Source: Linyphia triangularis
Lineage: Eukaryota > Arthropoda > Arachnida > Araneae > Linyphiidae
DNA length: 64,000 bases
Assembly (NCBI GenBank): GCA_963978545.1
Contig: OZ021733.1
Coordinates: 32,345,424-32,409,423 of the forward strand
Direction of reading: 5' to 3'
Shown one piece after another: positions 35,515 through 44,176 of the stretch. The notes beneath the pieces were generated by a model, which searched no databases, had not been told where the DNA came from, and saw only the letters and a program-made list of their open reading frames with translations. Each line of letters begins with the position of its first letter. Positions within the stretch are counted from its first letter, which is position 1. The position numbers were made by a program, and so were the translations under genes.

Positions 35515-36933
35515 ATGTCGTCTGATTTACATATTGAACTTGTTGAAAGTTTTTACGATGCATCTAAATCACAGCAGTTGTTGCATGAATTGTTGAACTA
35601 CCAGTATGAGAATCTCCAATTGAACTTTAATGGAAAAAGTTACACGCCTCAAAGGAAAGTTCTCGGTTTTGGTGATACTGGCGTGAAATATGCCTTTTCT
35701 GGAACGTGCGTCTTTTCCAAGCCGTGGACTTCTACACTGCTTGATATTAAGAAGGATGTTGAAAACAAGACTGGACAAGAATACAACTATGCCCTTCTCA
35801 ACTACTATGCAGATGAAAATGCCAAGATTGGAGCTCATAAAGACAGCGAAAAAGACTTGGATCCAGACTTCACTATTCCAACCCTAAGTCTCGGAGCTAT
35901 TAGAACCATGCAGTTTGCCCGTCCTGATTTCCAGCCCAACAAAGTTCCGTTGCCAAGTGGATCTCTCCTTCTCATGAAGACACCCACCAATCAGTTCTGG
36001 ACCTATGAAATTTCAACCGAACCTACTGTGACGGAGCCGAGAATCAGTATCACTTTCCGGAACATCGTAGCGAGACCGCAAGATATTGTAGAGTTTCCCC
36101 ACAAGTCCCTTTCTCGGAAGAGACCATCGGATGAAGTGATCGTCAAAGAAGAAACAATTCCCGATGACGACTGGATGACTCGCCTTTATGCCTCTTTAAA
36201 GAAAACCAGTGAATGCCTCAAGGAATGGAACCTTGGATTTGGTTTCATAGTGTCCCTTCATCAATATGACTCTCGTCTTTTCATCCACATGTCTCAACAT
36301 AATAGTCAAGGAAGTACTCAGAAAATTATGATGAACATGGATACCTTTCAGGACTTTTATAACAAACTCTTACACGTGAACACGAAATACGCAGCTAGTT
36401 ACAGTAGCGTTGTGTGTAACAATCAACTCCTGGTTCTATCACATAAGGGTGAGTTAGTTTTAAAACAACTCTTTTATTTTAAACTTAAGGAAAGTTCCTT
36501 AAATGTAAATGAAAATAATCTTGCTAAAATTAGAGATCTCATGCATGAAATATGTGAAACCATCAAGGAGTCTCTTATAAATTTACTGCGAGTTGAAATT
36601 CTTAATCATTGTGTTCAAAATGTAAATATACCACCCAATATAGACTTATTTCATGAATATGTTTATGCTTTTCGATGTGAATTAGAAAGTAATGTTTTAA
36701 AATTGTTTCGCTGTGATGCTTGTGCTATTGATGACCCCTCGCAAGGAAATCATGCCTGTATAACTACTTCATTGCAAGATCAGTCTTGGTGTGTTGGAGA
36801 CGATGCTATACTTGTACTTAATGTAAAAAATGTGATTGAAACCTTACAATGTAAAAATGTCATACAATTCTTTAATGAAGATTTCTTTAAATGTATATCA
36901 TATGGTGCTTTGAAAGATTATTTGAAATTGTAA
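35515..36933 (+). CDS. AlkB-like 2OG-Fe(II) dioxygenase fused to an unknown C-terminal domain
   Basis: 472 codons from the ATG at 35515. Residues 1-190 match the ALKBH2/3 (AlkB DNA/RNA demethylase) fold: NYYADENAKIGAHKDSEKDL with the Fe-binding H108-x-D110, a TLSLGAIRTMQF strand and PRISITFRNI with R176 and R182, the R-x5-R 2-oxoglutarate site. The second Fe-binding His, expected in the W-x-H box, is replaced: the box reads FWTYEIS, with Tyr164 (TAT at 36004-36006). Activity is therefore doubtful. Residues 215-472 match no family I recognise and hold a C-x2-C-x9-H-x-C cluster (C400, C403, H413, C415) that may bind zinc. The 3' half is more AT-rich than the 5' half. AATAAA overlaps the stop. 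An undamaged frame suggests selection or recent insertion. Confidence 0.85.
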   Translation: MSSDLHIELVESFYDASKSQQLLHELLNYQYENLQLNFNGKSYTPQRKVLGFGDTGVKYAFSGTCVFSKPWTSTLLDIKKDVENKTGQEYNYALLNYYADENAKIGAHKDSEKDLDPDFTIPTLSLGAIRTMQFARPDFQPNKVPLPSGSLLLMKTPTNQFWTYEISTEPTVTEPRISITFRNIVARPQDIVEFPHKSLSRKRPSDEVIVKEETIPDDDWMTRLYASLKKTSECLKEWNLGFGFIVSLHQYDSRLFIHMSQHNSQGSTQKIMMNMDTFQDFYNKLLHVNTKYAASYSSVVCNNQLLVLSHKGELVLKQLFYFKLKESSLNVNENNLAKIRDLMHEICETIKESLINLLRVEILNHCVQNVNIPPNIDLFHEYVYAFRCELESNVLKLFRCDACAIDDPSQGNHACITTSLQDQSWCVGDDAILVLNVKNVIETLQCKNVIQFFNEDFFKCISYGALKDYLKL

Positions 36934-37020
36934 ATAAAACGTATTCAATGGAAATATGTGTGTGTGATTTTCTTATGTGGAATAATAGAAAAAATGTTAA
37001 AGCAATATCACTTTATTGAA
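36933..37020. terminator. Convergent polyadenylation signals
   Basis: AATAAA at 36933-36938 overlaps the stop of the plus-strand AlkB-like gene. On the minus strand AATAAA (37017-37012) follows the last minus-strand gene. The two transcription units converge here with 87 bp between the coding regions. Confidence 0.65.
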
Positions 37021-37681
37021 TCATAAATTTTCCCACTTTTTAGGTGTTTTTACATTTCGTCTCAACTTTGTTTGGAGAATTTTTACAGGTGACTTTAACA
37101 ACTTCATATTTCCGATAAACTGCTTCGGAACATTTAAATCTTTCAAAACAGTATTGAATAAACTTTTCCGTGATACATTACTTTTGGTATTGTACATATA
37201 ATTGAAAAAGTCGATAATGTTAGAGTTTGGTATTTTTTCTCCGTGAATGGAGATTTGATTATAAGATATCAGGTTGATTCTTGATGAGAGCAAGTGTATT
37301 TTCAGCTTTTCTTCGCATGGGTTTAGAAAGTGATGCTAATATAAGTTCTTGATAATTATCATCTTTTTGAAGTTTCTTTATTTCTTCTACTTTCACAGAT
37401 TCTTCAACTTTCCTCCTATCTTCTATTTTCTCCACTTATTCTTCCTTCTTCTCTTCAGCTGTCTTACTACTTTGTTCGTTCGAACGTGAATTATTAAATT
37501 CTTGCAGATTTAAACTTTTCTTCAACAGTTCATGATAGAGGACCAATTTTTCATGATCAGGTAAGTCACTATGTAAAATTTGTATCATTGCCTTATCAAG
37601 CTCACTAAGTCTTTTATTGGAAACAATATGTTTTGTCACCAATTCCTCGGGTATAAGAGCAAACTTCTTAATTTGAGCCAT
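37021..37681 (-). pseudogene. Conserved Polinton coiled-coil protein, broken
   Basis: Starts MAQIKKFALIPEELV at 37681, with a helical, charged middle (LSELDKAMIQILHSDLPDHE) and a C-terminal block HGEKIPNSNIIDFF that recurs in other Polintons from memory. The frame is broken by TAA at 37436-37438 and changes frame near 37265, after which the conserved C-terminus continues. The start overlaps the end of the upstream gene by 14 bp. The function is unknown; a virion or assembly role is inferred from its place in the capsid block. Confidence 0.72.
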
Positions 37682-38012
37682 GAAATAATGTAGTTAAAAC
37701 ACTCAAGGCTGCAGGAATAAGTATGTTGAGGAAACCTCCTTTCTGTAAAATGACTTGACGCTTTTTCGGTAAAGACACTTTACGATTACTTAAATGACGC
37801 AATATCTTCTTATGTTTAGAGAGCGTTTTCTTCTGTCGTACAGTCAATGGGATATTTCCATTCAATGTGTTAATGCAACATTCGCATATGGCTTTTATAC
37901 AGTTTTTATTGAGTGTACTTAATAACGTTTTTCGTAACCTTAACGGACAAATTCGCAACAGTCGTAATTGATTGAGTTGCTCCTTCTTAAGCGTCATCTT
38001 GCTAAATGGCAC
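37668..38012 (-). CDS. Small basic Polinton protein with GGFL motif
   Basis: 114 codons, very basic, ending with a KKRQVILQKGGFLNILIPAA block and a hydrophobic C-terminal helix. This pattern recurs downstream of the ATPase in Polintons and adintoviruses as I recall, where a minor virion or membrane-active role has been proposed for such proteins. It lies 27 bp after the ATPase stop and overlaps the next start by 14 bp, so these genes are probably expressed from one transcript. The frame is intact. Confidence 0.65.
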   Translation of the reverse strand: MPFSKMTLKKEQLNQLRLLRICPLRLRKTLLSTLNKNCIKAICECCINTLNGNIPLTVRQKKTLSKHKKILRHLSNRKVSLPKKRQVILQKGGFLNILIPAALSVLTTLFHGSN

Positions 38013-38039
38013 TTATCTTCAAAGTCATTCACTTTTATA

Positions 38040-38657
38040 TCATTTAAATTGATACACGATCTGTCTTTCTGTAGGTAAAATTTTGGTACGTAATCGTAAC
38101 TCTTCTGGTGTTTCGGCACGTAAATCTATAAATAAATAGGAATAGGGGTTTTTCGTTGCATCTTCAAAGACTTCTTGAAATAACTTGACATGTCGAGGAA
38201 ATAATTGTCTTCCTAGATGTGAAATTTGACTCAAGTCTCGTCTATTTTTACACAGTACTAAATAGTGTGCATTCAATGTAATGTCACGCACTTCTTTCCC
38301 TTTGTAGAAAAAATTTTGTGTTGTGAAGATAACACTCAGGTTTAAATGATGACTACCTTTTGTAAAAAGATCAGTTAAATGACTGTTGGCATTTGACATT
38401 AAATCGTCAATTACGAAGAGTGTATTCTCGCCCAAAAATTCTTTAAATGTCGCAGGTAGACCTTCTACAAATGTCACATTATCAATTTCCTCATATAAGG
38501 GTTGATATATTCCATAAAACCAAACAATCTTATCGGGAACAATTGAAAACATCCCCTGCTTTTCACTTATCAAATCCCGCACAAAATAACTTTTACCGCA
38601 TCCTGTTGGACCGGCGATTACCATCGTAAAAGGATGTTGCAACTTTGGAAATACCAT
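38040..38657 (-). CDS. A32-like DNA packaging ATPase (FtsK/HerA superfamily)
   Basis: 205 codons. Walker A GPTGCGKS at residues 16-23, Walker B TLFVIDDL at about 79-86, and a downstream FTTQNFF sensor-like segment, all typical of the genome-packaging ATPases of Polintons, adintoviruses and poxvirus A32. Length is close to the family norm. A TATA-like TATTTAAA (38696-38689) lies 32 bp before the ATG, immediately after the protease stop. The frame is intact. Confidence 0.92.
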   Translation of the reverse strand: MVFPKLQHPFTMVIAGPTGCGKSYFVRDLISEKQGMFSIVPDKIVWFYGIYQPLYEEIDNVTFVEGLPATFKEFLGENTLFVIDDLMSNANSHLTDLFTKGSHHLNLSVIFTTQNFFYKGKEVRDITLNAHYLVLCKNRRDLSQISHLGRQLFPRHVKLFQEVFEDATKNPYSYLFIDLRAETPEELRLRTKILPTERQIVYQFK

Positions 38658-38688
38658 GTTGAATGAGAGACGAGACAGAGTGTTACTG

Positions 38689-38707
38689 TTTAAATACTTT
38701 CTTTATT
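38689..38707 (-). promoter_or_regulatory. PolyA signal and TATA box packed between protease and ATPase
   Basis: On the minus strand AATAAA (38707-38702) overlaps the protease stop and TATTTAAA (38696-38689) follows within 6 bp, 32 bp ahead of the ATPase ATG. It looks like the end of one transcription unit and the start of the next. Confidence 0.55.
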
Positions 38708-39180
38708 GATAAAATGGTGCTACAATTCTAAAGTGCTTGATTACAAAATGATGCACTTTGATATCATTACATATTTGTTTGGGTACAAAAGACAAGAGAA
38801 TATCGTTCATAGAACGTCCATTACATTTAGAATATAAATAAAAAATACAATATTGTCCACACACGGAACTCGCATTCGATTGAAGTATCATAGGATTAAA
38901 CTCTACATGTCGATAACGCTTTACATAACTTGATATTCCTCCGGGAAAAAAAGGACGGTGGGTTTCCGAACGATTCAAAGAAGCATATTTCTGTAGGTGA
39001 TTCTATATAAAAAGCCACCCAATGGGTACCTTCTTGATTGGACTTGTCAGTGTTGGCAATAAAACAGGCTGGAAAGTTTCGAACATATGTTGGTAATCGA
39101 TCACTTGAGAAAACGCCCAAGAATATATTCTTGGTTTTTGCATTTCCAGAAAGAATTCTGGTTATTTGTAGGGTATCCAT
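38703..39180 (-). pseudogene. Adenovirus-type cysteine protease, frameshifted
   Basis: Maturation protease of the adenain/Ulp1 fold. The N-terminal part (from ATG 39180) has GTHWVAFY with the catalytic His and CFFESFG with the acidic residue. The catalytic Cys lies in SVCGQYCIFYLY in another frame. The switch falls at a run of seven T on the coding strand (38952-38946), so a single indel, or an assembly error at the homopolymer, explains it. The ATG overlaps the final stop of the capsid gene as TAATG. The combined length, about 155 residues, fits Polinton proteases. Confidence 0.85.
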
Positions 39181-40487
39181 TAATTCGGAAAGTCACACAC
39201 CACGTGACGTGATTTGGATATTTCAATCACGTTTTGAAATTCTGCATAAATGAGCACTGATAAAGTTTCCGTAATAGCCTCGGAAAATTTAATTTCCACA
39301 CGTAAATTTCCTTGGTGTTGCAGATTAAATTATTCTCCGTCGCAAAGATCAGGACTTAGATCAAATGCGTAAAGTACATGTCCTCTGGCGTATTCTTCTT
39401 GAGATAAGTAAATTCCCTTATCATGATTAAATCCGGAAAATAAACTGTGATAAGCCCGAACGTAGTTGTTGGAATCAAAATTAAGCTCTAAAGGCTTGCA
39501 GGGAACCGGTTGTCCATCTACGTAAATTGATACAAAGTTTGCACTATGGTGAGAAATGAGAAATGGATTCTTTGAATATTGCCCATTCATTGCAGCATTT
39601 CCTAAACAGGTGAGAATGACACGTTTTGGCATGAGTCCAAGAAACACATTATCTTGTAAAAAGGACCAACTCCCCTTGGCAATGCTATAAGTTTTGCAAA
39701 TCACTCGATCAATTGGATATTTGCACGATGTCTTCTCCAAAGCCTTGGCATGCCCAATAGCAACGGCAGGGCTCACCTTCACTTTTCTTATAAACATAGA
39801 AGCATGCTCTAGAACTATCTTGTAATCACAATCCACTTTGGTTGAAATTAAGCAAAATGAGGATTTGCTGCGTATCATTTTAATTTTGATATCCACCAAG
39901 TTAATCATTAGACGATTTTGTTGAAAAATGTCACAGTGGAGTTGACCAATCATTTCTACGGTCTGGCTGTCTTTGATAAGATTGTAACGCGTCTTCAATC
40001 CAGCATCAGCATTCTCATCTATGGGGTCTATGATATCAGGTTGAGTATCTTTGAAGAATCCTTCACAGGTGAGTAAACTTTTCTTGGCATCTTCTCCATA
40101 ATTTAATAATGTCTCTATATAGGCTCTAAAAGGATAAGTGTTGCTTGCGGAAGAAATATTTCTCTCGTTTAAACTAACGTCTACTTGACTGAAAAGTGAA
40201 TGAAGGAAAAGGTTGACGGGAGCAATTGGTTCCTTTTCTGGTAGTTTAGTTCCATCTGCTTTCGTCACTTTTACTTTCACGTGTAGATAGGAAGCAGATA
40301 AGTCCACATATTCTTCACTATTTCCTGATATTAAAAATTCAATCGGTCCACCTTCTCGTGCACTTGAAAGGGGGTGAAATTCGACAAATTGTCCTTTTTT
40401 GATAACGGTCTGGGTTGGGGGAATTGAAAATAAATCAAATTCCGACTTGACGCAAGGAGCTGAATCTTTGTAGATGAAGGAATCCAT
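39180..40487 (-). pseudogene. Major capsid protein (double jelly-roll), premature stop
   Basis: The hexon-like MCP of Polintons starts MDSFIYKDSAPCVKSEFDLF, with VEFHPLSSAREGGPIEFLIS and EEYVDLSASYLHVKVKV as typical N-terminal strands. The frame meets TAA at 39330-39332 after 385 codons but continues open for 49 codons in the same frame to a second TAA at 39182-39180; the extra part (NLRVEIKFSEA, VLIYAEFQNVIEI) matches the usual MCP C-terminus. So the first stop is most likely a nonsense mutation rather than the natural end. Both junctions, with the gene before and the gene after, are TAATG overlaps. Confidence 0.9.
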
Positions 40488-40912
40488 TAGGAGAAAATAT
40501 CATGCGATGTGCACTTCTTCTTGGCTGAACTTGTAATGATTGATTTTTTCTTCTGCATACGCTTTTTATGTCTTTTTCCATTACCAATCATGGTTTTGAC
40601 ATTGGTGGCGGCTTTATCTGTTAACACATTTCCAGCTTCTTTGAGTCTTCGTTTGGCGGCCATTTTAAAATCTTGACCTTGAGAAACATCATTCATCAGG
40701 TTGACACCGCTGTGAAACATTTGTTTCCCAATAGCTTTAGCACCTGATTTCAGTAGCGGAGCTGCGGCACGAAAAAATGATCTGAATAGACCTCCTAATC
40801 CGTATCCTCTCTGATAAGAACTTCCTTGGTAATAATTCAAGCCTTTTCCCGTCTGCTGCACATAATAATCTTCGAAAGATTTTTGACAACACTGATAGGG
40901 GACATACATCAT
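40487..40912 (-). CDS. Basic minor virion protein upstream of MCP
   Basis: 141 codons. Gly-rich GYGLGGLFRSFFRAAAPLLK followed by a strongly basic C-terminus (KRHKKRMQKKK). A protein of this type precedes MCP in most Polintons as I recall; adenovirus core or cement proteins are a loose analogy, not shown by sequence. TATAAGG (40996-40990) lies 78 bp upstream of the ATG. Its stop overlaps the MCP start as TAATG. The frame is intact. Confidence 0.75.
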   Translation of the reverse strand: MMYVPYQCCQKSFEDYYVQQTGKGLNYYQGSSYQRGYGLGGLFRSFFRAAAPLLKSGAKAIGKQMFHSGVNLMNDVSQGQDFKMAAKRRLKEAGNVLTDKAATNVKTMIGNGKRHKKRMQKKKSIITSSAKKKCTSHDIFS

Positions 40913-40989
40913 GAGAGAGATTTCTGACGAAAGTGTAACTTCACGTACGAGCGCCCACGTTCAAATGGCGTTAAACACCCTGCGTGCGT

Positions 40990-40996
40990 CCTTATA
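40990..40996 (-). promoter_or_regulatory. TATA box of the virion protein/MCP/protease unit
   Basis: TATAAGG on the minus strand, six bases after the penton-like stop codon and 78 bp before the next ATG. Confidence 0.5.
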
Positions 40997-41001
40997 ACGA
41001 T

Positions 41002-41694
41002 TTACAAAGTCTCAATCATTTTCCGGTTTACAGGTAAGTAATGGTAATAGTCTATTACAGGTACAGGTAATAAGGTTACAGGTAATAATCTATCATACTG
41101 TTCACTAATCATCTCACCATCTTGTCCTCTCACTCTAACCACTCGAAGGAGAGGTGCTAAGACATCTCCCACAATTTGTGGTTCCACTATATCCGTATAA
41201 ATCATCAATACGCGATAATGTGCAGAGGGGTCAGCTACGAATAGACCAACAACAGTTGTTTCTATACTTGCGTCAAACGAAGTTATTTCCATAGGTTCAA
41301 ATCCAAGCATTTCAGCAAGTCCTTGATATAATATGAGTTTCGCATTATTTTTCACAGTTATCTGAACATGCTTCGTTACCGCATTATAACTTGTAACAAT
41401 TTTATCATCATGTTCTTTCACATAAATAGCCTTTAAAATATCAGGAACCGTCTCATAACAACCCAGAGGTAATCTTCTTCCTACCTCTAACTTTCCATCC
41501 GTTTCAAACCCGATTAAATTATTTTGATGATTCACATTATACCAAGTATGCGGATATAAAAACTCTACGATTCCAACTTCCCATTCTCCTTTCAATTCAA
41601 TTGGTATGGGTAAGCGAGTAATGAAATGGGAAATTTTGTTTTCAGGGAAATAAGACATGGAACTATCCGAGATAAGTGTTATGTAGAAACTCAT
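41002..41694 (-). CDS. Minor capsid (penton-like, single jelly-roll) protein
   Basis: 230 codons starting MSFYITLISDSSMSYFPENK; the motif FITRLPIPIELKGEWEVGIV followed by EFLYPHTWYNV is the signature of Polinton penton-like proteins. The open frame extends seven codons upstream without an ATG, so the ATG at 41694 is chosen. TATAAATA (41736-41729) lies 35 bp upstream and includes the integrase stop codon. The frame is intact and the length is close to the family norm. Confidence 0.9.
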   Translation of the reverse strand: MSFYITLISDSSMSYFPENKISHFITRLPIPIELKGEWEVGIVEFLYPHTWYNVNHQNNLIGFETDGKLEVGRRLPLGCYETVPDILKAIYVKEHDDKIVTSYNAVTKHVQITVKNNAKLILYQGLAEMLGFEPMEITSFDASIETTVVGLFVADPSAHYRVLMIYTDIVEPQIVGDVLAPLLRVVRVRGQDGEMISEQYDRLLPVTLLPVPVIDYYHYLPVNRKMIETL

Positions 41695-41728
41695 GATGAC
41701 AAATGAGTCTTGCAACGTGTGCCATCAA

Positions 41729-41736
41729 TATTTATA
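41729..41736 (-). promoter_or_regulatory. TATA box overlapping the integrase stop codon
   Basis: TATAAATA on the minus strand. Its TAA at 41734-41732 is the integrase stop, and the penton ATG lies 35 bp further on. Confidence 0.6.
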
Positions 41737-42775
41737 GGGATAATAAGTTAGAAGCAGGAATCCATTGATCAAACTTGTAGGGATATCCTCGATATTTCAC
41801 AAAATATTCCATTTTCTTTTTACGCATGCGTTTTCTTAAAACTTTTTCAATTGGAAATTCATCTTTTATTGTAACCTTTTGCAACTCTTGTGCATAAAAC
41901 GTCCCTTTTATAGACTCTCCTAATAAATCTTTCACTCTATACACTGCAGGTTGTCTCTTGACACACTCTGTTATGACAAACAATTCTTCCGTCCAATTCG
42001 TTTCATACCCCTTTTCAAAGGTTAGTTTCTTCTTTGAAATGCGAACTACATCATCTACATTAAATACGCATATGGGTTTAGGTAATTTCTCCATATCTCC
42101 ATAGTGAGTGAACCAAACATCTTGTTCATTTTCAGCATTCACTTCCACGGGAGCTCTTTTTATACTTGAATGGTAAGTATGATTATAACTTTTCACTAAA
42201 TCTTGTAATACGTCAATGTATCTATGAGTATTTTTAGCAGTAAAGTACTTCCACATTTTAGTTTTAATACTTCTATTCCAACGCTCGACTATGTTTGCTT
42301 TCGACAAATTATAGGTCGTGAAAAATCTAATCCCCTTCTTTTTTAACAAGGTCTGAAATAGCTTATTCTTAAATTCCGTTCCCTGATCTGTCTGAAGTGA
42401 TTTCGGAGATCGTTGATCGAATATTATTTGAAAAGCCTCAACAATATCTATACCTCTCTTTCGTTTCAGAGGAATTAGCCATCCAAACTTTGATAGCACA
42501 TCAATACAACTCAAAATAAAGCGATAACCATCATTAAACTTTTGAAGACTTGACATATCCACCAAATCCGCTTGCCATTGCTGATCATTGTTATAAACAA
42601 TCACCCGATTCGTAGGAAATTTATGACGAATGGGCTTGTGTAGAGTGTACGTATCCACCCCCTTTATCCATTTCTGTATCGTTTTCTTGGGAATCTTTCT
42701 TCCTGAGGCACGGTATAATGCATCGATACCACCGAAACTTGCTACATGACTCGGGTCTTGATACGTCGCATTCAT
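41732..42775 (-). CDS. Retroviral-type integrase with C-terminal chromodomain
   Basis: 347 codons. Catalytic D70 (QWQADLVDM), D130 (LQTDQGTEF) and E164 (NIVERWNRS) give a D,D,E core with 33 residues between the last two. A C-terminal chromodomain covers about residues 305-347 (VLRKRMRKKKMEYFVKYRGY, then FDQWIPASNLL). Chromodomain integrases of this kind define Polintons and may guide insertion through histone marks. No N-terminal HHCC zinc site was seen. The frame is intact. Confidence 0.95.
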   Translation of the reverse strand: MNATYQDPSHVASFGGIDALYRASGRKIPKKTIQKWIKGVDTYTLHKPIRHKFPTNRVIVYNNDQQWQADLVDMSSLQKFNDGYRFILSCIDVLSKFGWLIPLKRKRGIDIVEAFQIIFDQRSPKSLQTDQGTEFKNKLFQTLLKKKGIRFFTTYNLSKANIVERWNRSIKTKMWKYFTAKNTHRYIDVLQDLVKSYNHTYHSSIKRAPVEVNAENEQDVWFTHYGDMEKLPKPICVFNVDDVVRISKKKLTFEKGYETNWTEELFVITECVKRQPAVYRVKDLLGESIKGTFYAQELQKVTIKDEFPIEKVLRKRMRKKKMEYFVKYRGYPYKFDQWIPASNLLSL

Positions 42776-43721
42776 TACAGCAAGAAATTTTATTAACTCT
42801 TATCTGTATCCTAAGTCTTAACATTTTCACATTGAAATAGATAAGTTTCCGGTTTCATTGAGACGAAGCGTAAAATCAATAGCGAATCGATCACTATCAG
42901 TCATATAATAAATGAATGATAGCGCTACACATAAGCAAATGTAGAAGTATGCAGCATTCACAACATCACTAGCTAAAGTCATACTTACAACTGACATATT
43001 CGACTAGATGCATTACCTTATAAAGGATATGGCTTCATAGCTTAGTTACTAAAGCTACCGGTAACTGCACCATGAAGTCATTTTAACATAAGGTTCAAAC
43101 CATGACTCAAATAATAAAAGTCTAAAAAAAAAAAACTCTCTCATATTTAAAACCGTCATTACCTTAAAGCATCCTAAATGTCAAATGTTAACACAGAACA
43201 GGTAATAGCTTTATAAAAAATATTTTCATGCCGTAACTTTTTTCTACAAGTTATCTTTTATAATAATAAAATCTGGTAATTATTACTAAATATTATCTTT
43301 ATATTTAATAAATTTCATAATTACTCCAATTGCAACAACTGTCTATGCTAAAAACCCATTCGCTACACTATGACGTCACGAACAAATTATCTATCACTTT
43401 AACTGTTTCAAGCAAGATCGTTACACTACAACTCAACTCGCAAACGCGTTGAAGCGTGTTGAAACATGCGTAGTCTCGCTCCCCACCCGCTCTGACCGGT
43501 TAGAACCAAGCAGCGCCCTCTAGCGCGAAACCTGATAGGTCGGTGAAGTCACGTGATCACCCCTCATATATAGACACTACCGGTTGCCGTCTCGCCATTT
43601 CTACTTAGATTCCTGAGTGCGAAAGACGTTTATCGTGTTTGCTTAGTATTTGCTTATCGTGCTTGCTTATTGTATTTGCTGCTACTTTAGCTTTTTTTAC
43701 TGATTTCATCTGAATTATTCG
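42776..43721 (+). promoter_or_regulatory. Divergent promoter region, integrase and polymerase
   Basis: Lies between the minus-strand integrase and the plus-strand polymerase. It carries the inverted 12-mer CGCCCTCTAGCG (43514-43525), a CACGTG-containing GTCACGTGATCAC near 43549, and TATATA at 43567-43572. A non-coding first exon probably starts near 43595 and ends at the donor GTAAGT at 43722. No integrase TATA box was recognised. Confidence 0.6.
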
Positions 43722-44176
43722 GTAAGTGAATTTTTATTATTTGTGAAATGTTAGTATCTTTTAAGTAATATGTATATTCAAATGTTTTAAGTGACATGTG
43801 TATTTAAATGTTAAATTATTTTACTATATGTATTAGGGTAAAGAATCGCGTGCATTCAAATCTTTTTCTGTATTACATGTTAAAGGTTTAAGTTATCCGT
43901 TCAGTAAATTTAAGATGTATGTATATTATTTAATATTAGTAGACAAATTATTTTAACTGAAATTATTTATCGTGTGTTAAATTTATATATTGAAATGGGC
44001 TATCCAATGACATTGCAAGATTAAGTACCGCGTGCATTTGTTAGGCTTAACAACCGCATCATGTTAAAGTAGTCGATTCAAGTATTACATAAAAATTATT
44101 TCCAACTTGTATTGAAAATGTATGTTTTTTCTTTCGATATATATATATATATATTTTTTAATTTCAGTTATTTATA

